DNA from: Sphingomonas aurantiaca
GTDB taxonomy: Bacteria; Pseudomonadota; Alphaproteobacteria; Sphingomonadales; Sphingomonadaceae
Direction: 5' to 3'
Length of the DNA: 64,000 nucleotides
Assembly (NCBI RefSeq): GCF_003050705.1
Contig: NZ_QAOG01000005.1
Coordinates: 124,001-188,000, forward strand
Below, piece by piece: positions 1-7,412 of the stretch. The position numbers and the translations under genes were made by a program. Numbering within the stretch: the stretch's first letter is position 1; each line of letters starts with the position of its first letter. Below the pieces are notes generated by a model that did no database searches, was not told the origin of the DNA, and saw nothing but the letters and a program-made list of their open reading frames with translations.

Positions 1-454
1 CGAGATCGCTGTCGAACGCGGTGAACTCGGACGGACGATCGCCCGTCGACAGCCCGAGCAGGAACCGTCCGCCGAGCAGCTGATCGACGCTCGCCGCCTG
101 CTTGGCGACGATCAGCGGGTCGCGCAGCGGCAGGACGATCCCCGCCGTACCGATCGCGATCCGCGTCGTCTGCGCGGCCAGCCAGCCGGCATAGACCATC
201 GGATCGAGGACCTGCCCGACATCGCCGAAGCTCGGATCGTAGAACGGCACGTCGCGCAACCAGATCGCCGCGAAATCGAGCGCATCGACCTTGCGCGCCA
301 GCGCCGCGTGATCCGCGAGCGTCGGCCATGGCGCATCCGGATACGCCTCGAGCGGGGCGATGAAGCCAAGGGTCAGCCGGCCGGGCTGGAACACGCGCGC
401 ATAAGCGGCGTGTCCGGCCAGATCCGCGGCCACCGCATCCGGACGCGTGTCCAT
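1..454 (-). CDS. LLM-class flavin-dependent oxidoreductase (partial, C-terminus outside window)
   Basis: Luciferase-like monooxygenase family, predicted to use reduced flavin to oxidise a small organic substrate in the cytoplasm. The visible 151 codons from ATG at 454 show the family's early TIM-barrel features: a first strand reading LTLGFIAPLEAYP, a WLRDVPF segment, TTRIAIGTAGIVLPLRDP and GRFLLGLSTGDRPSEF. The gene runs off the left edge, so its C-terminal half is not seen. Its ATG overlaps the TGA of the upstream MFS gene by one base, so the two are probably co-translated. The substrate cannot be told from sequence. Family call is firm; function beyond that is inference. Confidence 0.85.
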   Translation of the reverse strand, partial: MDTRPDAVAADLAGHAAYARVFQPGRLTLGFIAPLEAYPDAPWPTLADHAALARKVDALDFAAIWLRDVPFYDPSFGDVGQVLDPMVYAGWLAAQTTRIAIGTAGIVLPLRDPLIVAKQAASVDQLLGGRFLLGLSTGDRPSEFTAFDSDL

Positions 455-1659
455 CAGCTCGCGCCCTGGCTCTTGAGGCGGTTCACGACCGGCGTGACCA
501 GCACCGCGAGGATCGCGATCGCGGCGGCGACATAGCCGACCGCGCCGAGCCCCAGATGCTGGATCACCGAGCCGCCGATGATCGCGCCGAGGCCGATGCC
601 GGCATTGGCCATCGACACGTTGAGCGTGCCCGCCAGCGCCTGCGCATGGCTCGCCGACTGCATCACGCGCACCTGACAGATCGGATAGAGCGCGGTGTTG
701 GCGATGCCCCAGACGGCGAGCGCGACAGCCAGCCAGACATGCGACCCTGCGACCAACGTCGTCGCAGCCATGCCGACCGCCAGCACCAGCGACGTGATCG
801 CGGTCACCATCAGTGGTCCGCGGCCGACGAACTGCCCACCGAGCCAGTTGCCCGCGAGCCCGACGATCCCGAAACCCATCAGCCACCAGCCGACCTGCCC
901 TGCCGGGATATGCGCGATCTGCTCGAGCGTGTCGGCGAGATAGGTGTAGGCGGTGAACATCGCGGTGAACACGATCACCGACAGCACGACGTTGCCGAGG
1001 AAATACGGATCCTTGAGGATACGCGCCTGTTCGGCGAGCTTGACGCGGGCCGGACGAGCGAGCGTCGGCATGACGACGAGCAGCAGCACCGCCATCAGCA
1101 GCGACAGACCCGACAGCCCCCAGAACGTCCCGCGCCAGCCGAACGCGGTCGAGGCGAGCGTGCCGAGCGGAATCCCCAGCACCATCGCGCCCGAGATACC
1201 GAGATAGACGTTGGCGACGGCCTTACCGGCCTTTTCAGGCCCGGCGAGTTCGCCCGCGGTCTCGCTGGCGGTGCCCCAGAACACCGGCAGCGCAAGCGCC
1301 GGCAGGAAACGCGCGAGCCCAAGGACCCAGATATCGGGCGCCGCGGCGGCCAACGCGTTTGCGCCGGCGAAGATCACGAGGATGACGACAAACAGCCGCT
1401 TGCGCTCGAAATGCGACAGCATCGCGGTCAGGAACGGCCCCGCCAGCATCACGGTGAACGCGAACAGCGTGACGAGTTGCCCCGCGACGGTGATCGAGAT
1501 GCCGAGATCACGCGCGAGGCTGGGCAGCAGCCCGACGATGATGAACTCGGTCGTGACGATCACGAAGGCGGACACCGCCAGCAGCAGCACGGCAAGGCCA
1601 TGCCCCGCGGACTTCTTGCCCGGCGGCGCGGCATGAATGGATTGGCTGGGGGACGACAT
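454..1659 (-). CDS. MFS transporter, DHA1/AraJ-like efflux protein
   Basis: Inner-membrane major facilitator of 401 residues with about 12 hydrophobic segments, resembling AraJ/NepI/chloramphenicol-exporter type DHA1 carriers that extrude small molecules with proton antiport. The N-terminal half has FVIVTTEFIIVGLLPSLARD, a typical DHA1 helix-1 signature, and a cytoplasmic loop with FERKR. ATG at 1659 is preferred because AGGAG lies eight bases upstream; a TTG six bases earlier would be too close to it. It is followed directly by the LLM oxidoreductase and is divergent from a LysR regulator, which probably controls it. The exported compound is unknown. Confidence 0.88.
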   Translation of the reverse strand: MSSPSQSIHAAPPGKKSAGHGLAVLLLAVSAFVIVTTEFIIVGLLPSLARDLGISITVAGQLVTLFAFTVMLAGPFLTAMLSHFERKRLFVVILVIFAGANALAAAAPDIWVLGLARFLPALALPVFWGTASETAGELAGPEKAGKAVANVYLGISGAMVLGIPLGTLASTAFGWRGTFWGLSGLSLLMAVLLLVVMPTLARPARVKLAEQARILKDPYFLGNVVLSVIVFTAMFTAYTYLADTLEQIAHIPAGQVGWWLMGFGIVGLAGNWLGGQFVGRGPLMVTAITSLVLAVGMAATTLVAGSHVWLAVALAVWGIANTALYPICQVRVMQSASHAQALAGTLNVSMANAGIGLGAIIGGSVIQHLGLGAVGYVAAAIAILAVLVTPVVNRLKSQGAS

Positions 1660-1724
1660 TGACAAGACTCCTGTATGGCGCCCTCTCTACGCGCGACGAA
1701 AACCAGCGTCGTGCGGCATTAATT

Positions 1725-1737
1725 CGCGTATAACGCG
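1725..1737. promoter_or_regulatory. Inverted repeat in MFS/LysR divergent promoter region
   Basis: The 106-base gap between the divergent MFS and LysR genes contains CGCG-TATAA-CGCG at 1725-1737, flanked by ATT and AAT. This is the type of AT-centred inverted repeat expected of a LysR binding site. Position supports an operator for both genes; binding is inferred, not shown. Confidence 0.4.
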
Positions 1738-1765
1738 ACAATTATTCCATAATGAAAGCGCCACC

Positions 1766-2674
1766 GTGATTCCCTCCGAACGCCTGAAGGGCATCGAAGC
1801 CTTTGTCTGCAGCGCCGATGCGGGCAGCTTCACCGCCGCCGGCGCGCGGCTGAACCTGACCAATTCGGCGGTCAGCAAGAGCGTCGCGCGGCTCGAGGCG
1901 CGGCTGGGCAGCCGGCTGTTCGAGCGCACCACGCGCAAACTGGCGCTGACCGATGTCGGCGCGGCGTTCTACGAGACCTGCGTTCGCGTGCTCGGCGACC
2001 TCGCCGATGCCGAAGCCGTGCTCGCCTCGCATCGGTCGGAGATCGTCGGGCGGCTGAAGGTCGACGTGCCGATCGCGTTCGGGCGGATGCAGGCGATGCC
2101 GCTGCTGCTCGCCTTTGCTGAGCGGCATCCCAACGTGCGGCCGAACATCACCTTCACCGACCGCAAGATCGACATCGTCGAGGAGGGCGTCGACGTCGCG
2201 ATCCGGATCGGTGCATCCGAGCCCTGGCCGGACAATCTGGGTCATCGCTATCTGGGCAGCGAACGCGTCATTCGGTGCGCCGCGCCCGCCTATCTCGCGC
2301 GGCGGGGCACGCCGGCCAGCGTCGACGACCTCGAGGCGTTCGACTGCATTCTCTACGGGCGCGGCGACGGCAGCACGATCAACTGGCGGTTCGCGCGCGA
2401 CGGCGGGCGCGTCGAGGACCGTCCGATGACCGGGCGGATCGTGCTGGGTAGCGCCGAGGCACAGGTGGAGACGGTCAAGGCGGGGTTCGGCATCGCGCAG
2501 CTCGCGACCTGGTTGATCAAGGCCGAACTTGCCAGCGGCGAGCTTGTCGAGATCCTCCCCGATCTGGCGACGGTCGGGCTGCCGCTGCACCTGGTGTGGC
2601 CGAGACGCAAACAGCTCACCCCCAAGGTCGACGCGCTGCTCGAACTCCTGACGCAGGGGTTGCGGATCGAGTGA
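1766..2674 (+). CDS. LysR-family transcriptional regulator
   Basis: Cytoplasmic DNA-binding regulator of 302 residues. The first 60 residues form the LysR winged helix-turn-helix (LKGIEAFVCSADAGSFTAAG, then SAVSKSVARLEARLGSRLFERTTR), followed by the periplasmic-binding-protein-like effector domain to the C-terminus. Length is normal for the family. GTG at 1766 is chosen because it gives the usual short lead into the HTH; an open frame extends further upstream but would cover the promoter. It is divergent from the MFS/LLM pair, the usual arrangement for a LysR regulator and its target. The co-inducer is unknown. Confidence 0.88.
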   Translation: MIPSERLKGIEAFVCSADAGSFTAAGARLNLTNSAVSKSVARLEARLGSRLFERTTRKLALTDVGAAFYETCVRVLGDLADAEAVLASHRSEIVGRLKVDVPIAFGRMQAMPLLLAFAERHPNVRPNITFTDRKIDIVEEGVDVAIRIGASEPWPDNLGHRYLGSERVIRCAAPAYLARRGTPASVDDLEAFDCILYGRGDGSTINWRFARDGGRVEDRPMTGRIVLGSAEAQVETVKAGFGIAQLATWLIKAELASGELVEILPDLATVGLPLHLVWPRRKQLTPKVDALLELLTQGLRIE

Positions 2675-2811
2675 CCGGCCGTGCTGTACGATAGGCGATC
2701 CGACGATGGGCCCATGATCGGCGGGCCGACGTTTACGGGCAGTCGAGCGCGACGGCCCTAGCCAAGCGTCTTAGCCTAAGTTTAACGGTCACAAGGCATG
2801 ACCCGACCGCT

Positions 2812-2830
2812 GAGGGAGCCAAGGTTAGTG
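2812..2830 (+). promoter_or_regulatory. Ribosome binding site that decides the PYP start
   Basis: GAGGGAG at 2812-2818 stands nine bases before GTG 2828. An in-frame ATG at 2798 has AAGG only one base away and no usable site. Starting at GTG gives 122 residues and lines up residue by residue (offset one) with the 125-residue PYP of Halorhodospira, so GTG is preferred. Further upstream, CTTAG-C-CTAAG at 2770-2780 is a small palindrome of unknown meaning. Confidence 0.6.
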
Positions 2831-3196
2831 TTGAATACGCAAGCGAATTTCGATGCAATCTCGGTCGACGACCTCGAATCGATGGGCGGCGACGCGCGCG
2901 ATGCGTTGCCGTTCGGGGTGGTCGGCTTCGGGGCGGACACCGTCGTGCAGACGTATAACGCGACCGAGGCGCGGATGTCGGGGCTCGACCCCGCCACCGT
3001 CATTGGGGTGCCGTTCTTCGATGCCGTCGCGCAGTGCATGAACAACTTCATGGTGGCGCAGCGGTTCGACGACGAGCCCGTGCTCGACGCGATCGTGCCC
3101 TATGTCCTCACCTTACGGATGCGGCCGACCAAGGTCCGCTTGCGCCTGCTGGCGCGGCCTGACGCGCCACGACGCTATATCCTGATCGAACGGTGA
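2828..3196 (+). CDS. pyp: Photoactive yellow protein (blue-light PAS photoreceptor)
   Basis: Small soluble PAS-fold photoreceptor that binds p-coumarate through a cysteine thioester and undergoes a trans-cis photocycle. The 122 residues follow PYP throughout: ALPFG at 26-30, QTYNATEARMSG at 41-52, VIGVPFFDAVAQC at 58-70 and MRPTKV at 98-103. Against the Halorhodospira protein (Tyr42, Glu46, Thr50, Arg52, Cys69, Met100) this one has Tyr43, Glu47, Ser51, Leu53, Cys70 and Met98. The chromophore anchor and both chromophore hydrogen-bond partners are therefore kept, while the arginine lid is replaced by leucine. The gene is ten bases upstream of a diguanylate cyclase and shares its operon with the PYP-type coumarate ligase, which strongly supports the call. 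A plain PAS protein is unlikely given Cys70 and the ligase. Confidence 0.9.
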   Translation: MLNTQANFDAISVDDLESMGGDARDALPFGVVGFGADTVVQTYNATEARMSGLDPATVIGVPFFDAVAQCMNNFMVAQRFDDEPVLDAIVPYVLTLRMRPTKVRLRLLARPDAPRRYILIER

Positions 3197-3206
3197 GCCA
3201 ACCGGC

Positions 3207-4499
3207 ATGAACGGGACGTCGAGCGAGGAGCAGCTTCTCGAATTCCTCTATGCCTGCCCGGTCGGGCTGATCGAGTGCGACCGCGCCGGCGAGATCGCGA
3301 TGATGAACCCGCACGCGATGCAGCATCTGCTTCCGCTCGCGGGCCCACGCGATTCGAGCAACCTGTTCAAGGCGCTGGAGGAGCATGCGCCCGAATTGCG
3401 CAGCATCGTCGCGGACTATGGCCCGGCAACGGGCAAGATCTGCGACGGGCATCGGATCTTCGTCGATCTCGGTCCCGGCCGCCGCGCGCAGGCGCCCAAG
3501 GTGCTCGGCTGCACGGTCATGAAACTGGGCGTCGACCGCCTGATGGTGACGCTGGCCGATATCAGCGAGCAGGTGGTGCAGGAGGAGCGGCTGCGCCAGG
3601 CGGATAGCTGGTTCGCCACGTTGGTCGACGGGACCAACGAATATGCCGCGCTCACGATCACGGCGGATGGCCTGATCACGTCGGCCAATGCCTGCTTCAC
3701 GCGGCAGACCGGCTATGATTGCGCCGCGGTGACCGGCCGCAACCTGGCGGACGTGCTCGACACCGATCCGGCCGGGGCCGCGCTTCGACTCAGCGAGCAG
3801 GTGAAGATCGCCGGGCGCGATGGCTGGCATCTCCAGGAAGGCTGGCAGCGGCGGGCCGATGGCGGACGTTATTGGTGCCAGCGCCTCGTGGTCGCGCGCT
3901 CCGATCACGCGGACGATCCCCGTCCGTCGGGCTTTTCCGTGATCCTGCGCGACGTGCCGGGCCGCGAGGGCGCGGCGGAGGACATGCGCCGGCTGCTGAC
4001 ATGCGATCACCTGACCGGCGCGTCGAACCGGCGCCATTTCAGCCAGATCATGGAACGCGAGCAGACCCACTGGCGCGAGGTGCGCCAGCCCTTGTCGCTG
4101 ATCCTGCTCGATCTCGATCACTTCAAGACGGTCAACGACACGCATGGGCATCCGGTCGGCGACATCCTCCTGCGTCGCGTCGCGGAGGTCTGCACCATGC
4201 TGCTTCCCCCGCGCGGCGTCTTCGCGCGACTGGGCGGCGAGGAGTTCGGTGCGCTGCTGCCGCGCCGTGATAACGACCAGGCGATCGGGCTGGCCGAAGC
4301 GATGCGCACCGCGATCGGCGCGATCGAGGTCGACATGCCGCGCGGCCCGCTGACGGTATCGGCGAGCCTGGGTTGCGCGACGCTGGACGAGGCGGGCGGA
4401 TCGATCGATGCGCTGATCGCGCTGGCGGACGAGCGCCTCTATGCCGCCAAGCGCGCGGGTCGCAACCGGGTCTATCGGTCCGACGCACACGCGGCGTGA
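3207..4499 (+). CDS. PAS-PAS-GGDEF diguanylate cyclase, probable PYP output partner
   Basis: Soluble protein of 430 residues predicted to make cyclic di-GMP from GTP. Two PAS-like domains (about 8-125 and 132-255) are followed by a GGDEF domain (about 265-425) with DHLTGASNRRHF, LDLDHFKTVNDTHGHPVGD and an intact ARLGGEEF active site. The RxxD inhibitory site expected just before it is absent (PPRG instead), so product inhibition at that site is unlikely. No membrane segment is seen. It lies ten bases after pyp, and its TGA overlaps the GTG of the coumarate ligase, so all three are probably one transcript. That PYP signals to this enzyme through the PAS domains is inferred from gene order. Confidence 0.88.
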   Translation: MNGTSSEEQLLEFLYACPVGLIECDRAGEIAMMNPHAMQHLLPLAGPRDSSNLFKALEEHAPELRSIVADYGPATGKICDGHRIFVDLGPGRRAQAPKVLGCTVMKLGVDRLMVTLADISEQVVQEERLRQADSWFATLVDGTNEYAALTITADGLITSANACFTRQTGYDCAAVTGRNLADVLDTDPAGAALRLSEQVKIAGRDGWHLQEGWQRRADGGRYWCQRLVVARSDHADDPRPSGFSVILRDVPGREGAAEDMRRLLTCDHLTGASNRRHFSQIMEREQTHWREVRQPLSLILLDLDHFKTVNDTHGHPVGDILLRRVAEVCTMLLPPRGVFARLGGEEFGALLPRRDNDQAIGLAEAMRTAIGAIEVDMPRGPLTVSASLGCATLDEAGGSIDALIALADERLYAAKRAGRNRVYRSDAHAA

Positions 4500-5668
4500 C
4501 CACGGCGTTGCCCGCCCTTTCGCGCGCCGCCGTCCACCGGATCGCGTGTGCGGTGGTCGCATCGGAACTGCGGCGCTGGCGCACGACCGGCGCGGCGCCA
4601 ACCGATCGCGACACCTGGCCCGAAGCATTGCCGATCGGCGAGGACGGGCTCGGCCTCGACTCGATCGAACAGCTCATGGCGCTCGGCGCGCTGGCCGAGA
4701 CGTTCGGGCTCGAGGACAGCGACCTGGGTCGCGAACCGCCGGCGCGGGTCGGCGACTGGATCGACTGGATCCTGCGCGGGCATACCGCGGCGGACGGCCG
4801 GATGACGGTGCGGACATCGGGCTCGACCGGGCGGCCCAAGCCGTGCGACCACGCCATCGCCGACCTGCTCGACGAGGCCGCCTTTCTGGCGACGCAGATC
4901 CCCGGCCGCCGCCGCGTCGTGGCTTTGGTCCCGGCGCATCACCTCTACGGGATCATCTGGACCGCGTTGCTTCCCGCGGCGCTCGGCGTGGAGGTCGTCG
5001 TGCGGACGATCGGCACCCCGTTCGATCTCGCGCCCGGAGACCTCGTCGTCGCTGTGCCCGACCAGTGGCGCGCGCTGCTCCGGCTGACGCGCGGTTTCCC
5101 GGCCGACATCGTCGGGGTGAGTTCGGGCGGCGCGCTCGACGACCGGCTGGCCGCGGACTTGCTGGCGGACGGACTCGCGCGGCTGCTCGACATCTATGGA
5201 TCGTCGGAGACGGGCGGCATCGCGCTGCGCGATCTGCCGGCGACCGCCTACACGCTGCTGCCCCGCTGGCACTTGCTGCCAAAGGACAAGGACTGGCAAC
5301 TCGGCGACGACCGGGGCCTGTGCCATGCGCTGCCCGATCATATCAAGCGGATCGGCGATCGCGGCCTGCGCCCGACCGGCCGGCGCGACGGCGCGGTGCA
5401 GGTCGGCGGGCACAATGTCTGGCCCGGCCGCGTCGCCATTATGCTCCGGACGCTCGACGGCGTGGTCGATGCCGCTGTTCGGCTGGGCGACGACGGGCGG
5501 CTCAAGGCATTCATCGTCCGCGACGACGCGGCCGATCCCGACCTGCTCTCCGCGCGGATCGACCAGGCGATCGCCGATCGGCTGGCGGGCCCCGAGCGGC
5601 CGAAGAGCATCCGGTTCGGGGCCGCGCTCCCACGCGATGCGCTGGGCAAGCTCGCCGACTGGGACTGA
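4496..5668 (+). CDS. pcl: 4-coumarate-CoA ligase, PYP chromophore-activating family
   Basis: ANL-superfamily adenylating enzyme of 390 residues, much shorter than plant 4-coumarate ligases (about 540) but normal for the PYP-associated family. It is predicted to form p-coumaroyl-AMP and then the CoA thioester used to load PYP. Visible motifs are TSGSTGRPK (107-115), DIYGSSETGG, a GDRG/GRRDG hinge region, GGHNVWPGRV and a terminal ALGK lysine. Residues 10-93 resemble an acyl carrier protein: GLDSIEQLMALGALAETFGL has the Asp-Ser-Ile pattern (Ser56) of a phosphopantetheine site. GTG at 4496 overlaps the cyclase stop as GTGA, implying coupled translation. No tyrosine ammonia lyase gene accompanies it here. 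Confidence 0.88.
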   Translation: MTTALPALSRAAVHRIACAVVASELRRWRTTGAAPTDRDTWPEALPIGEDGLGLDSIEQLMALGALAETFGLEDSDLGREPPARVGDWIDWILRGHTAADGRMTVRTSGSTGRPKPCDHAIADLLDEAAFLATQIPGRRRVVALVPAHHLYGIIWTALLPAALGVEVVVRTIGTPFDLAPGDLVVAVPDQWRALLRLTRGFPADIVGVSSGGALDDRLAADLLADGLARLLDIYGSSETGGIALRDLPATAYTLLPRWHLLPKDKDWQLGDDRGLCHALPDHIKRIGDRGLRPTGRRDGAVQVGGHNVWPGRVAIMLRTLDGVVDAAVRLGDDGRLKAFIVRDDAADPDLLSARIDQAIADRLAGPERPKSIRFGAALPRDALGKLADWD

Positions 5669-5729
5669 CGCCGCGCCGCCACTATGGACGGCTTGACGCA
5701 CGGCTTGTGCGTCGCGACTGTCGGCAGCG

Positions 5730-7295
5730 ATGGCGCCCCCCCCAAATCCCCGCTGGCCGAGCGACCTGATGCAGGCCGCGCTCGCGCTGCACGACAACCA
5801 TCTCCATATCGCCGAGCCGCTGCTGAAGGCGTATCTGAAGCAGGACCCGTTCGACGCGCGCGCGATCCGGATGCTGGCGGAGCTGGCCGGGCGGATCGGG
5901 CGCTACGGCGATGCGGAGGCGTTGCTGCGCCGGGCGGTCGAACTCGCGCCCGGCTTTACCGCGGCGCGCGCGAACCTCGCGCTCGTGCTGTATCGCCAGA
6001 ACCGCGCGCCCGAGGCGCTGACGCTGCTCGATGCGGTGATCGCCGACGAGCCCGACAATCCGGGCCACGCCAACCTGAAGGCCGCTGCGCTCGGCCGGCT
6101 CGGCGGGTTCGATGACGCGATCGCGCTCTACGAAAAGGTCCTGCACGATGCGCCGGGCCAGCCCCGTGTGTGGCTGAGCTATGGCCATATGCTCAAGACC
6201 GTCGGGCGCCGCGACGACGGGATCGCCGCGTATCGCCGCGCGCTGGCGCTGCTGCCGCCGCTCGGCGATGCGTGGTGGAGCCTCGCCAACCTCAAGACGG
6301 TCCGGTTCGACGAGGCCGATATCGCGGCGATGGAAGCCGCCCTCGCGCGCGACGACATCGACGACGAGGACCGCTTCCACCTCGACTTCGCGCTCGGCAA
6401 GGCGTTCGAGGACCGGCGTGATCCGGTGCGATCCTTCGGGCATTATGCGGCGGGCAATGCACTGCGCCGGACGCGGATCGTGTACGACGCCGACGAGACG
6501 CAGGCGTTCGTCGATCGCAGCATCGCTCTGCTGACCCCCGATTTTCTCGCAGCCCGCCGCGACTATGGATCGAGCGCGCCCGACCCGATCTTCGTGCTCG
6601 GCATGCCGCGCGCCGGCTCGACGCTGATCGAACAGATCCTCGCGAGCCACAGCCTGGTCGAGGGGACGACCGAACTGCCCGACATGCCCGCGCTGGCACG
6701 GCGGATCGCGTCCTATCCCGAGGGTCTGGCGGCGCTGTCCGCCGACGCGGCGCGCGACATTGGCGACGAGTATCTGCGCCGCGCTGCGATCCAGCGGCGC
6801 ACCGATCGCCCGTTCTTCATCGACAAGCTGCCCAACAACTGGGCGCATATCGCGCTGATCCAGCTCGCGCTGCCCAATGCGCGGATCATCGACGCACGCC
6901 GCGACCCGCTCGATTGCTGCTTCTCGAACTTCAAGCAGCATTATGCGCGCGGCCAGGCGTTCAGTTATGCGCTCGACGATATGGGCCGCTACTATACCGA
7001 CTATGTGCGGCTGATGACGCATGTCGACACGGTGTTGCCCGGCCGGGTCCACCGCGTCGACCACGAAGCGCTGATCGCGAATACCGAGGTCGAGGTCCGC
7101 GCCCTGCTGGCGGCCTGCGGACTGGCGTTCGAGCCCGCCTGTCTCGCGTTCCACCAGACCGAGCGCGCGGTGCGCACCGCCAGTTCCGAACAGGTCCGCA
7201 GGCCGATCAACCGCGACGGCGTCGATGCCTGGCGCCCCTATGACGCGTGGCTCGGACCGCTGCGCACGGCACTGGGCCTCGCCGCCACGACCTGA
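5730..7295 (+). CDS. TPR-repeat sulfotransferase family protein
   Basis: Protein of 521 residues. The N-terminal half (about 10-210) is a run of tetratricopeptide repeats (for example AEALLRRAVELAPGFTAARA and EALTLLDAVIADEPDNPGHA). The C-terminal half is a sulfotransferase domain opening with FVLGMPRAGSTLIEQILASH, the PAPS 5'-phosphosulfate loop, and with NARIIDARRDPLDCCFSNF matching the 3'-phosphate region. No signal peptide or membrane helix. It follows the coumarate ligase after 61 bases and precedes a TonB receptor after about 117; such proteins often sit beside TonB receptors in sphingomonads. Acceptor substrate unknown; whether it belongs to the PYP transcript is unclear. Confidence 0.8.
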   Translation: MAPPPNPRWPSDLMQAALALHDNHLHIAEPLLKAYLKQDPFDARAIRMLAELAGRIGRYGDAEALLRRAVELAPGFTAARANLALVLYRQNRAPEALTLLDAVIADEPDNPGHANLKAAALGRLGGFDDAIALYEKVLHDAPGQPRVWLSYGHMLKTVGRRDDGIAAYRRALALLPPLGDAWWSLANLKTVRFDEADIAAMEAALARDDIDDEDRFHLDFALGKAFEDRRDPVRSFGHYAAGNALRRTRIVYDADETQAFVDRSIALLTPDFLAARRDYGSSAPDPIFVLGMPRAGSTLIEQILASHSLVEGTTELPDMPALARRIASYPEGLAALSADAARDIGDEYLRRAAIQRRTDRPFFIDKLPNNWAHIALIQLALPNARIIDARRDPLDCCFSNFKQHYARGQAFSYALDDMGRYYTDYVRLMTHVDTVLPGRVHRVDHEALIANTEVEVRALLAACGLAFEPACLAFHQTERAVRTASSEQVRRPINRDGVDAWRPYDAWLGPLRTALGLAATT

Positions 7296-7360
7296 CCCGT
7301 GGCGAAAACGTCACGGACACGTCACATTAATTCATCATCGACCAAGCTTTGTTTGACCTT

Positions 7361-7375
7361 TGTTGCGCCGCAACA
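7361..7375. promoter_or_regulatory. Perfect palindrome upstream of TonB receptor
   Basis: TGTTGCG-C-CGCAACA is a perfect 7-base inverted repeat 38 bases before the receptor ATG, in a short AT-rich stretch that also holds TTGTTTGACC. This is a good operator candidate. The regulator is not identifiable in the window. Confidence 0.45.
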
Positions 7376-7412
7376 CACTCTGCGGACATAAATCGTCGTG
7401 GGGGCAACGGGC

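Noticed and set aside
2798..2827. ATG 2798 as the PYP start
   Set aside because: No usable ribosome site; would add ten residues absent from PYP proteins. GTG 2828 fits better, though not proven.
4441..5769. 442-codon frame overlapping the coumarate ligase in another frame
   Set aside because: Shadow of pcl; ligase motifs are all in the other frame.
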